Shown here: in pieces, positions 7,942 through 16,057 of the stretch | Layout: the number at the start of each line of letters is the position of its first letter | Position numbering within the stretch: the stretch's first letter is position 1 | IMG/VR virus record: IMGVR_UViG_3300042350_001707 | Span: 1 to 23,768 of that record | Strand: one strand, 5' to 3' | DNA from: a virus | DNA length: 23,768 nt | Program-made: the position numbers and the translations under genes | Notes under the pieces: generated by a model | Database searches by the model: none | The model's input: only the letters and a program-made list of their open reading frames with translations | Told to the model about the DNA's origin: nothing

Positions 7942-8840
7942 CACTTCATTCCCTGCAAGATGCCGCCATAGCCCGTCGCCATCCCGGCGAACTGCGATAG
8001 CGGGGACGGCTGGAAGTTCGTGCCGGGGGCGCTCGATATCTTCGTCTCGCTTTGCGGCATGGACATGCCGCGCAGCGCTGAGTTCAAGAAGGCGATGTTG
8101 TTGCGGTCGTAGTCGCGCTTTTCAAGGTAGTCCTGATTGGCGACATCGAGATTCCTCTGGTTCTGCTGCTGCTGCGTCTGGCCGATCGTCTCAAGCGCAG
8201 CCGTGTCTCGCAGGCCAAGCTGCTGGCCCATCTGAGCGAGCGCGCCCTGCTGCTGCGCGGCGGCGAGGCTGCGACCCATGCCGCTCTCATACGCGCGCAT
8301 CGCGGCATCCTGGCCTGCCTGGAGCGTCTCCGCTTGTTTGCCCAGGATCGACTCCTGGGTGTCGCGCAGCGCACGCTGAACGAAGTCGGCGTTTCGCGTC
8401 GAGCCGAATTGACCGGCCTTCGTGAACGTGTCTCCGATCTGCGGCAGGAGGTTCTCGGAGAGATTGCGCGCGCCGAGTTCAGCGATGCGGTTTGTGACGC
8501 CCGTCAGATACGGAGACTCAAACTTTGAGAAGATGTCGGCGTTGAACGGTGTCGCGGCTTGATTGGCGGATTGCTCCGCAGCCGTCATGCCGGTCTTCCA
8601 CATGCCCTGGTTCGCGCGCGTATCCGCGAATGCCTTCGTCTGGTCATCGGTGAGGCCAGCGACGCGCGCGGGCCGCGTGCCAGCGTAGTCGGCGTAGGGC
8701 TGCGCGGCGATCGCATTCGCCTTCGCCGCGATACCCTGCGCGTGTGCCTGATACCAATCTGGAAGATTTGAACTCGTGGACGAATAGCTCGTCGCCTGCG
8801 GCGGCGCCTTGCCCTCGAACAGAAAATCGGTGATAGCCAT
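7941..8840 (-). CDS. Probable internal virion protein, Gln/Ala-rich
   Basis: The protein has 299 residues; AGGAGG lies just upstream of the ATG. The N-terminal region carries YSSTSSNLPDWYQ, and the middle is helical and rich in Ala and Gln (MGRSLAAAQQQGALAQMGQQ and TQQQQNQRN). A motif like QFGSTRNADFVQRALRDTQ around residue 143 is reminiscent of phage internal virion proteins that begin with a short hydrophobic module and continue as long helices. Its stop overlaps the next start (TGATG), so translation of the two is probably coupled. It is one of four consecutive late proteins best explained as ejection or internal core components. No enzymatic motif is visible; the call rests on composition and context. 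Confidence 0.7.
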   Translation of the reverse strand: MAITDFLFEGKAPPQATSYSSTSSNLPDWYQAHAQGIAAKANAIAAQPYADYAGTRPARVAGLTDDQTKAFADTRANQGMWKTGMTAAEQSANQAATPFNADIFSKFESPYLTGVTNRIAELGARNLSENLLPQIGDTFTKAGQFGSTRNADFVQRALRDTQESILGKQAETLQAGQDAAMRAYESGMGRSLAAAQQQGALAQMGQQLGLRDTAALETIGQTQQQQNQRNLDVANQDYLEKRDYDRNNIAFLNSALRGMSMPQSETKISSAPGTNFQPSPLSQFAGMATGYGGILQGMK

Positions 8841-8841
8841 C

Positions 8842-9981
8842 TCAGTTCCTCCTCTGGAGGTAATGCTCTGGGGGTTTTGCGTCGGGAGAAATTTTCCCGC
8901 GCGATAGCGCGCCGCCTTTGTGCGCGCGAATGTTTTCGCGGAATTGATCGAGACGCTTTGCGCCAGCGTCGCTCGATCCGTCTCCGAGCAGGGCGACGGT
9001 CTCGGCGTCGATGACGTACTCGCCGTCGCTCAGACGTGCCGGGATCTCGTCCGACCGCCCGGTGCCGGGGCCAGACACCGGACCCTGCGCGCGCTCGCCG
9101 CCCGCCGCCAGCATCGCGAGCGGTCCTGCGTGGATCGACCCGCCATCTGCGGCGGCTACGGACCATGTCCGCTCCATGAATTTCGGGTCGGTCGCATCGG
9201 TCTGGGGTCGCTGCCCGTATCGATACCAGTCGGTCAGCCCGCTCGGGATCGCGCGGGACTGTAGCTGGTAGTTGACCGGCCTGAAGGTCGAGGCGGGCAT
9301 CTGCGGGGGCGGCGCGGGCGCGCGCGGGCGAGACATCATGCTCGACCCCATCAGCAGGCCAGCCCCGCCCGTGAGAAGCGGCCCCCAGGCCGATTTTCTG
9401 GCCCCTGGAGCGGGGGAAGCGTCCTTCCCGCTACCTGACTGCCCCGCAGCCGCTTGAGCCGCTCCAGTGGCCTGATTTCCGGCTGCGGCGGGGATGCCCA
9501 AGGCGTTGCCGATCGCGCCGCCCGCAAGCCCGCCGCGCAGGGCGTCCGCCAGCCCGGTCGAGGTCGCCCCGGCAAGAGCGCCGCCGAGCGCGCCCTGCGC
9601 TCCGTTCGCGAGCGCGCCCGCACCCGCGCCGATGATCGCGGAGCCGAGCGCTGGTGCCCAGGTCGATCCGGCGGGCAGGAGTGCGCTGCCGATGCTGCTC
9701 GCGAGGCCAGGGGCGACGACGTTCGACAACAGCGGAACAAACGGCGCAGCGGCGCGGAACAGGTCCGCGACCTTGAAGTACTCGGGCAGACCCGTCTCGG
9801 GGTTGGTCGTCGGCTCGCCCCAGTTCTCGCGAAGCCACGCGAACTCCTCGGGCGCGAGGTGGACGACTACGCTGTCGCCGTTTCGACCAGCAGCGCCTAC
9901 ACGCTGCGCGGCCTGGGCAAGCCCGCCCTCGGCATAGCGAGGCTCGGTCACGACTCGAAACGAGCATGGCATCATCGGCAT
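8842..9981 (-). CDS. Probable internal/tail virion protein with SDGEYVID motif
   Basis: The protein has 379 residues. The reading frame extends 18 codons further into the preceding gene, but the ATG at 9981 lies directly after that gene's stop (TAG-CG-ATG), with AAGGGA upstream, and is the better start. Residues about 75-205 are rich in Gly, Ala and Leu with several hydrophobic stretches, which could be membrane-active. The C-terminal part carries LSDGEYVIDAETVALLGDG (from residue 317) followed by KRLDQFRENIRAHK, a signature I recognise from many phage internal and tail proteins of unknown function. The downstream gene starts two bases past this stop. Membrane insertion during DNA ejection is plausible from the hydrophobic Gly/Ala blocks, but this is inference. 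Confidence 0.72.
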   Translation of the reverse strand: MPMMPCSFRVVTEPRYAEGGLAQAAQRVGAAGRNGDSVVVHLAPEEFAWLRENWGEPTTNPETGLPEYFKVADLFRAAAPFVPLLSNVVAPGLASSIGSALLPAGSTWAPALGSAIIGAGAGALANGAQGALGGALAGATSTGLADALRGGLAGGAIGNALGIPAAAGNQATGAAQAAAGQSGSGKDASPAPGARKSAWGPLLTGGAGLLMGSSMMSRPRAPAPPPQMPASTFRPVNYQLQSRAIPSGLTDWYRYGQRPQTDATDPKFMERTWSVAAADGGSIHAGPLAMLAAGGERAQGPVSGPGTGRSDEIPARLSDGEYVIDAETVALLGDGSSDAGAKRLDQFRENIRAHKGGALSRGKISPDAKPPEHYLQRRN

Positions 9982-9983
9982 CG

Positions 9984-12900
9984 CTACAGTCCCTTGTCGA
10001 ATTGTCGGTTGAATTCTACCGCCCACTCCCGCCAATCGGAATACATATATGGCGGCGGGACGGTTCGTCGCTGCATCTCTGCCAGGGACGCCACGTTTTG
10101 CGCCCAGGTGCGCCAGTCATCTTCTCGATCCAGCCGCCCAACGACACCGAATGCCTCTAGGTTGGTCGTTGTGTAATCGGCCCACTCTATCACCGAGAGA
10201 CCTCTCGGATCGACCATGATCCCAGAGTACAGATACGACGGCTGGTCAATCTCGACCGTCGAGTCACTCGAAAGCGTTGCGTTTCCGAGCGTTGCGGAAA
10301 GAATGCCGACAAGCGGAGAGAACGCATCGCTCGATAGCGTCGCGTCTCCCAGAACTGACGAAAGATTGCCTTCGTTGTTCTGCTCTGCGCTGGAAGAAAG
10401 AATTGCGTCTTCGAGCGCAGCGACAAGGTCGCCGGAAAGAGAAACTGCCGCATCGCTTGAAAGCGTCGCGTCTCCGAGCGTTGCGCTGAGATCTGCGACG
10501 TACGGCACAGATGCATCGGATGCGAGCGTCGCCGCGCCAAGCGTCGTCGTCACGTCTCCGAATTGAGCAACGTCATTGGACGCGCCTGCGAGCGGCAGTT
10601 CCGCAATCGCGAACACGCCGATTGCAGCGACACGCTCAAGCGTGAATGCCGGGGCGGCGAAAGACTCAAGCGTCGCCGCGCCAAGCGTGGCGGACAACTC
10701 GCCACTCAGGGAGATCGTTGAGTCGCTTGACAGCGTTGCGTCGCCAAGGGTGACGCTCAGATCTGCCGTGTTGTCGAACTGGCCCGCAGCGCCCAGTGTT
10801 GCCGCGTCGAGCGTGATGGACAGGTCGCCCGTCACCGGAATGCTGGCGTCGCTCGAAAGTGTGACCGCACCAAGCGTGACGCTTAGGTCTGCTGCGCTGT
10901 CGAACTGGCCGGAGGACGAAAGCGTCACGCCTCCAAGCGTCACGCTCAGATCTGCGGCGTTGTCAAACTGGCCTGCCGCAGACAGCGTCGCCGCATCAAG
11001 CGTGGCGGACAACTCGCCAGACAGAGAGAGCGTCGCGTCGCTCGAAAGCGTCACGCTTCCAAGCGTCACGCTCAGATCTGCCGTGTTGTCGAACTGACCA
11101 TCAGACGAAAGCGTCGCTGATTCCAGCGTAACAGACAGGTCGCCCGTCACCGGAATGCTGGCGTCACTCGAAAGCGTCGCTGCGCCTAGCGTTGCGACAA
11201 GCTCGCCGTCTGATGCCGTCGCACCACCACCGGACAGCGGAATTTCTGCGATGGCAAATACGCCGATCGCCGCCACCCTGTTCAAGGTGAACGGCAGATA
11301 TCCCGTTGCCTCAAGCGTCGCGCCCTCAAGCGTTACGCTTACGCTCCCGAAATTGTCTAGCTGCGCGTCAGACGAAAGCGTCGCCGCGCCAAGCGTAGCG
11401 CTTAGGTCTCCCGACAGAGAAATCGCCGAATCGCTCGATAGAGTTGCGTCGCCAAGCGTGATCGACAGGTCTGCGCTGTTGTTGAACTGAGCGTCTGCAC
11501 TCAGCGTCGCTGCACCGAGCGTTACGCCGAGATCTGCGGATATCGAGATTGCGGCGTCGCTCGACAAGACAGCCGCGCCAAGCGTCGCGGTCAGGTCGGA
11601 GACGTTGTTGAACTGCGCGTCGGAGGCCAGCGTCGCCGCACCTAGCGTGACGCTCAGATCTCCAAGGCCAGGAACAACCGCATCAGACGCAAGCGTCGCT
11701 GCGCCCAATGTGACCGACAGATCTGCCGCGTTGTTGAACTGAGCATCGCTCGAAAGCGTCGCCGCTCCCAGCGTTGCCGTCAGGTCACCCAGGCCGGGGA
11801 CGAGGGCATCGCTCGATAGCGTCGCGGCACCAAGCGTGACCGCAACGTCACCAGACGATGCATTCGCCCCGCCGCCTGCGAGCGGGAACTCAGCAATCGC
11901 AAAGGCGGCAATCGCGCCGACACGGTCGAGCGTGAACGGCACGACGCCGGTCGAGAACAGCGACGCAGCCTCAAGCGTGACGCTCAGATCCGCTGCGTTG
12001 TTGAACTGCGCGTCAGACGAAAGCGTGACTGCGCCAAGCGTCACGCTCAGTTCGCCCGACAGCGACAGCGTCGCGTCGCTCGACAGCGTCGCACCCGCAA
12101 GCGTTGCCGTCAGAGATCCCGTGACATCGAACTGGCCGGTCGAACTCAGCGTGGCCGTGCCGAGCGTGACCGACAGGTCGGCAGATATCGAGATCACTGC
12201 ATCGCTCGAAAGCGACGCCGCACCGAGCGTCGCAGACAAGCTGCCGAAATTGTCTAGCTGCGCGCTCGACGACAGCGTCGCCGCTCCGAGCGTTGCGGTC
12301 AGGTCGCCCGTGGCCGGGATCAGCGCATCGCTCGACAGCGTCGCATCGCCCAGCGTCACCGACAGCGTCGCGGTGTTGTTGAACTGCGCGTCAGACGACA
12401 GCGTGACGTTGCCCAGCGTCGCTGAAAGCTCGCCGCTCAGGGAGAGCGTGCTGTCACTCGAAAGGGTCGCGTCTCCCAGCGTTGCGTTCAGCGTCGCGAC
12501 AAGCTGCGAGATCACCGAGCCTGCGCCAGCCAGCGGGACGAATGCGATGGCGGCACCAGCGATCGCTGCGGTCGGCGTCAGGTCGGCGGGGATGCCCGCG
12601 AAAGCCTCAAGCGCAACCGTGTCGAGCGTGACGCTCAGTTCACCGGACAACGAGATCGTGCCGTCGCTCGACAGCGTCGCGTCGCCCAGCGTGACGTTGA
12701 CGCTGCCGGTGTCGTTGAACTGAGCCGCCGAAGACAGCGTCGCTGCGCCGAGCGTCACAGACAACGTCGCGGTGTTGTCGAACTGCCCCGTCGCACTCAG
12801 CGTGGCGGCACCGAGCGTTGCGCTCAGTTCGCCCGACAGGGAGATCGTGCCGTCACTCGACAGCGTCGCCGCGCCGAGTGTTGCGGACAGCGTCGCGGTA

Positions 12901-13400
12901 TTGTCGAACTGACCAGCCGACGAGAGCGTGGCCGCACCTAGCGTCGCGGACAGGTCGGCAGATATCGAGATCGCCGCATCGCTCGACAGCGTTGCCGCAT
13001 CGAGCGTTACCGACAGCGTTGCCGTGTTGTCGAACTGGCCCGCCGCACTTAGCGTCGCAGCGCCAAGCGTTGCCGTCAGGTCGCCGATGCCGGGGATCAA
13101 CGCATCGCTTGAAAGCGTCGCGGCCCCAAGCGTGATCGACAGCGTCCCGACGTTGTCGATCGACGAAGACGAACTGAGCGTGACTGCGCCCAGCGTCGCA
13201 GACAGATTCGCCGATATCGAGATCGAGCCGTTGGCACTCAGCGTCGCTGCGCCGAGCGTCACAGACAACGTCGCGGTGTTGTCGAACTGAGCGGTCGCAC
13301 TCAGCGTCGCCGCGCCGAGTGTTGCCGTCAGGTTTGCTGTTACCGGCGCTGCTCGCGTGCCCGCTATTGGGGCAGAGGCGATCGGGAAACTTGCGATCAT
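9984..13400 (-). CDS. Giant virion repeat protein: 44 copies of a 21-residue repeat
   Basis: The protein has 1138 residues. After a 23-residue N-terminus (with FPIASAPIAG) there are 44 repeats of exactly 21 residues with consensus LSVTLGAATLSSDAQFNNTA plus one acidic residue. They fall in blocks of 12, 9, 9, 9 and 5, separated by spacers of 28, 26, 26 and 27 residues with the core AIGVFAIAEIPLAGGGA; 84 unique C-terminal residues follow, containing DWRTWAQ and DWREWA. These lengths add up exactly to 1138. The alternating small-hydrophobic and Ser/Thr/Asp pattern suggests a beta-solenoid or stacked beta-hairpins. The gene sits between the nozzle-like protein and the internal proteins, so a fibre, sheath-like coat or adhesin is likely. 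Length may vary by recombination between repeats. Function is not known from sequence. Confidence 0.85.
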   Translation of the reverse strand: MIASFPIASAPIAGTRAAPVTANLTATLGAATLSATAQFDNTATLSVTLGAATLSANGSISISANLSATLGAVTLSSSSSIDNVGTLSITLGAATLSSDALIPGIGDLTATLGAATLSAAGQFDNTATLSVTLDAATLSSDAAISISADLSATLGAATLSSAGQFDNTATLSATLGAATLSSDGTISLSGELSATLGAATLSATGQFDNTATLSVTLGAATLSSAAQFNDTGSVNVTLGDATLSSDGTISLSGELSVTLDTVALEAFAGIPADLTPTAAIAGAAIAFVPLAGAGSVISQLVATLNATLGDATLSSDSTLSLSGELSATLGNVTLSSDAQFNNTATLSVTLGDATLSSDALIPATGDLTATLGAATLSSSAQLDNFGSLSATLGAASLSSDAVISISADLSVTLGTATLSSTGQFDVTGSLTATLAGATLSSDATLSLSGELSVTLGAVTLSSDAQFNNAADLSVTLEAASLFSTGVVPFTLDRVGAIAAFAIAEFPLAGGGANASSGDVAVTLGAATLSSDALVPGLGDLTATLGAATLSSDAQFNNAADLSVTLGAATLASDAVVPGLGDLSVTLGAATLASDAQFNNVSDLTATLGAAVLSSDAAISISADLGVTLGAATLSADAQFNNSADLSITLGDATLSSDSAISLSGDLSATLGAATLSSDAQLDNFGSVSVTLEGATLEATGYLPFTLNRVAAIGVFAIAEIPLSGGGATASDGELVATLGAATLSSDASIPVTGDLSVTLESATLSSDGQFDNTADLSVTLGSVTLSSDATLSLSGELSATLDAATLSAAGQFDNAADLSVTLGGVTLSSSGQFDSAADLSVTLGAVTLSSDASIPVTGDLSITLDAATLGAAGQFDNTADLSVTLGDATLSSDSTISLSGELSATLGAATLESFAAPAFTLERVAAIGVFAIAELPLAGASNDVAQFGDVTTTLGAATLASDASVPYVADLSATLGDATLSSDAAVSLSGDLVAALEDAILSSSAEQNNEGNLSSVLGDATLSSDAFSPLVGILSATLGNATLSSDSTVEIDQPSYLYSGIMVDPRGLSVIEWADYTTTNLEAFGVVGRLDREDDWRTWAQNVASLAEMQRRTVPPPYMYSDWREWAVEFNRQFDKGL
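10239..13331 (-). repeat. 63-bp coding tandem repeats in five blocks
   Basis: These are the DNA limits of the 44 in-frame 63-bp units. In transcription order, block 1 is 13331-12576 (12 units), block 2 12491-11925 (9), block 3 11846-11280 (9), block 4 11201-10635 (9) and block 5 10553-10239 (5). The gaps are the AIAEIPLAG spacers. Blocks 2, 3 and 4 with their spacers form near-equal modules of 645-648 bp. Copies share phrases such as AGCGTCGC and CGCTCGAAAGCGT but differ in many bases, so most duplications are not recent. Confidence 0.9.
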
Positions 13401-13406
13401 CGGGCG

Positions 13407-14984
13407 TTACCCGATGACGGTGCCATCGGAGGGTTCAACGTGCGCGAGGCAGTAGCCCATCTTGTAGTTCCCGCCGATTGCGTTCGACCGGAACTTGAAG
13501 CGCAGATTTCTGCGCGCCTCTTTCGACGGCACGATCTGCTGGTGCGGCGCGGACGGCGTCGCGGGGAACGAGATCTCTGCGCCGTTCACTTCGTTCGCGC
13601 GCGCGTTCGTCGTGCCGGTGATCTGCACCGTCATGTCGCCGCTCTGGACGAAATCCGGCTCGATCATCGAGACACGCAGCCATTGGTTCGCCGCCTTGCC
13701 GAAAGGTGCGCCCTTTGGCATCGAGATGTCAGCGGTCTCGAAGTAGCTGTCGATCGCGTTGGTCACGATGGGCGTGCCCTCGACTGCATCGGTGCCAAGC
13801 TCGTGCTGATAGATGCGATACTTGCTGCTGTGCGGCGTCGCGCCGACCATCAGCGGTCGCGGGAAGACGCGCGCCGAGATGCCCGTCGTCCTGCCGCCGA
13901 CAGGAAGCTCGGTGTCGTACCAGACGGGACGACCGGCGAGGGCGCTCTCGCGCGTGTTGAAGACCACGGCATGCGAGCATTCTGTCGCCGTGCCACGGGG
14001 GTAGCAGAACCAGATCTCGCCATAGCGCGGAATTGAGAACGCGAACACCTTGCTGCGCTGCGCGAAGTTCAACCCCTCGAAGAACCAGTCGAGGTTCAGC
14101 GTGTTGGGCATCTCACGCACGACACCGTTGAACATGTAGAACTTGTCGATGCCGACCCAGTAGAAGATGCCCTCGAACTCGACGATGGCATTTGGGGACA
14201 TGATCGAGATGCTGTCGGAGATCGTGTCGAACGCGAACACGGTCTGCCCGCCCGTGAAGTACGCGCGCAGCAGGCTGTCGGTTGACCACAGCAGGCCAGA
14301 CGGGCTTGAGCCTGGGCCGCCGCGCAGCGGCATGCCCGCGACGAGCTTCGACTGCGTGATGCGCGCGAAGCCCGCTCCTGCGCCATTGAAATGCTCTGGC
14401 TCATTCGGACGCGACCACGCGAAGCCGCCAGCCTGACCGAAAACGCACAGGTACGGGTGGAGCGCGACGACGCCTCCCGCGAGCGCATTCGCGCCCGTCA
14501 CGTTCGCGTCGGTGATCTGTGTAAACGCTCCGGTGCCCGTCGTCGCTCCAAGGTACAGAAGCCCGCCGACCTCGTTGTCGATCTGACCGAGATTTGGCGC
14601 GACGTGCGCGACGATAGCGTTGTTCGAGCCGCCAGCGTTGTAGATCGTCGCGGAGGTCCACTCGTAGTTCGCGTTGCTGACGAAGCCTGCCGGGGTGCGC
14701 GAGATGACGCTGGTCGGCACGCCCGTCAGGTTGTCGATCGCGATGCGCTCGATACCTGTGCTGGAGAACGAGTGGATGATCGTCTGTCCACCGGACGAAT
14801 CGACGTTGACCTCTCGCACGGGGCCGGAAAGCTGAGAGGAGATCTGGGAGTAGCCGCCCATCTTGCGCGGCAGTCCACGCTGCCAGCGGCACCATTGACC
14901 ATCGACATGGAAGTCCCCTTCGAGAACGGTCCCGTCTCGCTTGATCCCTGGCAGGGAAAGAATTCGGACGGGAGAGGGCGGCAT
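13407..14984 (-). CDS. Tail hub/nozzle protein, P22 gp10-like
   Basis: The protein has 525 residues; its ATG overlaps the cupin stop as TAATG. The opening (LSLPGIKRDGTVLEGDFHVDG, in part) with CRWQRGLPRKMGGY is typical of podophage tail hub or nozzle proteins (P22 gp10 'DNA stabilisation' type, functionally like T7 gp12). Recurrent aromatic beta-strand blocks, including AWSRPNEPEHF, LLWSTDSLLRAYFTG and IFYWVGIDKFYMFNG, indicate a beta-propeller-like body. In that family the protein forms a hexameric tube below the adaptor ring, closes the tail before ejection and carries fibres. Its place after adaptors and fibre genes fits. I am confident of a tail-tube/nozzle role and less sure of the exact subfamily. 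Confidence 0.8.
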   Translation of the reverse strand: MPPSPVRILSLPGIKRDGTVLEGDFHVDGQWCRWQRGLPRKMGGYSQISSQLSGPVREVNVDSSGGQTIIHSFSSTGIERIAIDNLTGVPTSVISRTPAGFVSNANYEWTSATIYNAGGSNNAIVAHVAPNLGQIDNEVGGLLYLGATTGTGAFTQITDANVTGANALAGGVVALHPYLCVFGQAGGFAWSRPNEPEHFNGAGAGFARITQSKLVAGMPLRGGPGSSPSGLLWSTDSLLRAYFTGGQTVFAFDTISDSISIMSPNAIVEFEGIFYWVGIDKFYMFNGVVREMPNTLNLDWFFEGLNFAQRSKVFAFSIPRYGEIWFCYPRGTATECSHAVVFNTRESALAGRPVWYDTELPVGGRTTGISARVFPRPLMVGATPHSSKYRIYQHELGTDAVEGTPIVTNAIDSYFETADISMPKGAPFGKAANQWLRVSMIEPDFVQSGDMTVQITGTTNARANEVNGAEISFPATPSAPHQQIVPSKEARRNLRFKFRSNAIGGNYKMGYCLAHVEPSDGTVIG

Positions 14985-15247
14985 TACCGGACCTCGGAAA
15001 AGACGTTCAGAACGACGGTGCCGTTGTCGAGCGCGACGATCTCATGCATGCGACCGGCGCGGAACAGAATAGGCGTGTCGTCTGGCCCGCGCTCGATTTC
15101 TTTTCCGCCAGAGCGCGCGACGATGCGGCCAGACACGACGAGGGTCAGGTGGTCCTCGTCGTGCTGGTGCGCGGGCAAGCCCTCGCCAGCCGCGAACTCG
15201 TATCGGTCGAACCGAGATCCGAGCGCTGAGAACTGGCGCAGCTTCAC
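14984..15247 (-). CDS. Small single-domain cupin
   Basis: The protein has 87 residues, the size of a minimal cupin barrel. Motif 1 is visible as GLPAHQHDEDHLTLVVSG, with H27 and H29 as likely metal ligands and E31 or H33 as a possible third. Motif 2 is FRAGRMHEI, with H68 as the last expected ligand. Cupins are beta barrels that often bind a divalent metal and include sugar isomerases, dioxygenases and pure ligand-binding proteins; the activity here cannot be told. The gene lies just after a Tfa-like small protein and overlaps the start of the nozzle-like gene (TAATG), so it is translated with tail proteins. It could modify or bind host surface sugars, or be a structural barrel in the tail. 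Confidence 0.82.
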   Translation of the reverse strand: MKLRQFSALGSRFDRYEFAAGEGLPAHQHDEDHLTLVVSGRIVARSGGKEIERGPDDTPILFRAGRMHEIVALDNGTVVLNVFSEVR

Positions 15248-15248
15248 C

Positions 15249-15467
15249 TCACATCTCCTCGACGCCGCTCGCCTGCGTCACGACGGGCGACGGCGCGGGC
15301 GGGCGCGGCGGCTTCGCGACGAATTCGCCATCGACGTAGTCATGCGTGTCGGCGGACACGTCGTCGTGGCATTCTGCCCAAAAGTTTGGCGGAACAAGAG
15401 GAAAGATTTGATTTTCGATCTGACAGATTCTGCTCCCTTCTTGAGGGGCAATCATCGCATATTTCAC
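15249..15467 (-). CDS. Small tail-fibre-assembly-like protein
   Basis: The protein has 72 residues from a GTG at 15467 that overlaps the previous stop as GTGA; an in-frame ATG eight codons further upstream would lie inside the preceding gene. The opening (MKYAMIAPQEGSRICQIENQ) resembles small phage proteins encoded beside tail fibre genes, which usually begin MKYA and carry a central Asp-Val-Tyr-Asp-like patch and a Pro-rich tail (KPPRPPAPSP). Such proteins often act as fibre chaperones or as small attached subunits. It directly follows the glycine-rich tip gene and shares its lower GC content. The assignment is a similarity impression with support from context. Confidence 0.55.
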   Translation of the reverse strand: MKYAMIAPQEGSRICQIENQIFPLVPPNFWAECHDDVSADTHDYVDGEFVAKPPRPPAPSPVVTQASGVEEM

Positions 15468-16054
15468 GGCAGCATCCTCGTTTCTACCCACTCGACGACA
15501 ACCGCCCCTTGATTTCCTGCCCCGCCCAGCCTGCTCGCCCCAGCAATGTGAGAATTGCTGACTCCTATGGAGCCAGCAGCGCCGCTGAATGGGACGCCAC
15601 CAATAGATGTGGACGATGCGTTCAAGAAAACTGCGTAGCTCTCCAACTCAAGCAGAAGCCCAGGAGCCGCAACAACTGACCCCGGTGCGGTTCCACCGGC
15701 AATACCTCCCGCTCCACCGTTTGCCTGGATGAAGGCACCAAAGAGCGATGCGGTTCCGGCAGAGCCAGCCGTGTTTGCGCCTCCAAAAGCACCCCCAGCT
15801 CCGACCGTCACCTGAGCGCTACTTGGAGGCTTTTCGATGACAACGGCTCCGCACCCTCCTGCTCCACCAGAGCCAAAGGTATTTGGAGCGCAACTATTAA
15901 CATAATAGCCGCCTCCGCCCGCCCCTCCGATTGCGACAACTCGAATCGCGGAGCAGCCTTCTGGCTTCACCCAAAAGCCAGAACTCAAAAACACCTGTCG
16001 TCGGGGTATCAACAGGGTTGTGGTTTGCTGACTCTGAAAAACACCTGGGTTCAT
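15464..16054 (-). CDS. Glycine-rich tail tip/adhesin protein
   Basis: The protein has 196 residues. An N-terminal beta-rich segment (about 1-45) ends in RVVAIGGAGGGG, a start typical of glycine-rich receptor-binding domains. Residues about 44-185 contain repeated Gly-rich runs (GSGGAGGCG, VGAGGAFGG, NGGAGGIAGG, FSGAAGSIG), as in polyglycine-helix phage adhesins. It ends in VVVEWVETRMLP. It is encoded after the tail fibre and small virion protein and before a Tfa-like gene, as expected for a host-range determinant. GC content in sampled 60-base lines between 15361 and 15660 is about 45-58 percent, below the neighbouring genes, which suggests recent exchange. The ribosome-binding site is weak. 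Receptor binding is inferred. Confidence 0.7.
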   Translation of the reverse strand: MNPGVFQSQQTTTLLIPRRQVFLSSGFWVKPEGCSAIRVVAIGGAGGGGYYVNSCAPNTFGSGGAGGCGAVVIEKPPSSAQVTVGAGGAFGGANTAGSAGTASLFGAFIQANGGAGGIAGGTAPGSVVAAPGLLLELESYAVFLNASSTSIGGVPFSGAAGSIGVSNSHIAGASRLGGAGNQGAVVVEWVETRMLP

Positions 16055-16057
16055 GGC

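Noticed and set aside
10576-12723. Several Ser/Ala/Val-rich plus-strand frames (for example 11836-12723)
   Set aside because: They are the complement of the 63-bp repeats. Their apparent repeats are a by-product of the real minus-strand repeat protein.
9984-13400. CRISPR-like array
   Set aside because: The repetition is a 63-bp coding periodicity kept in frame, with variable copies and no constant repeat/unique spacer alternation.
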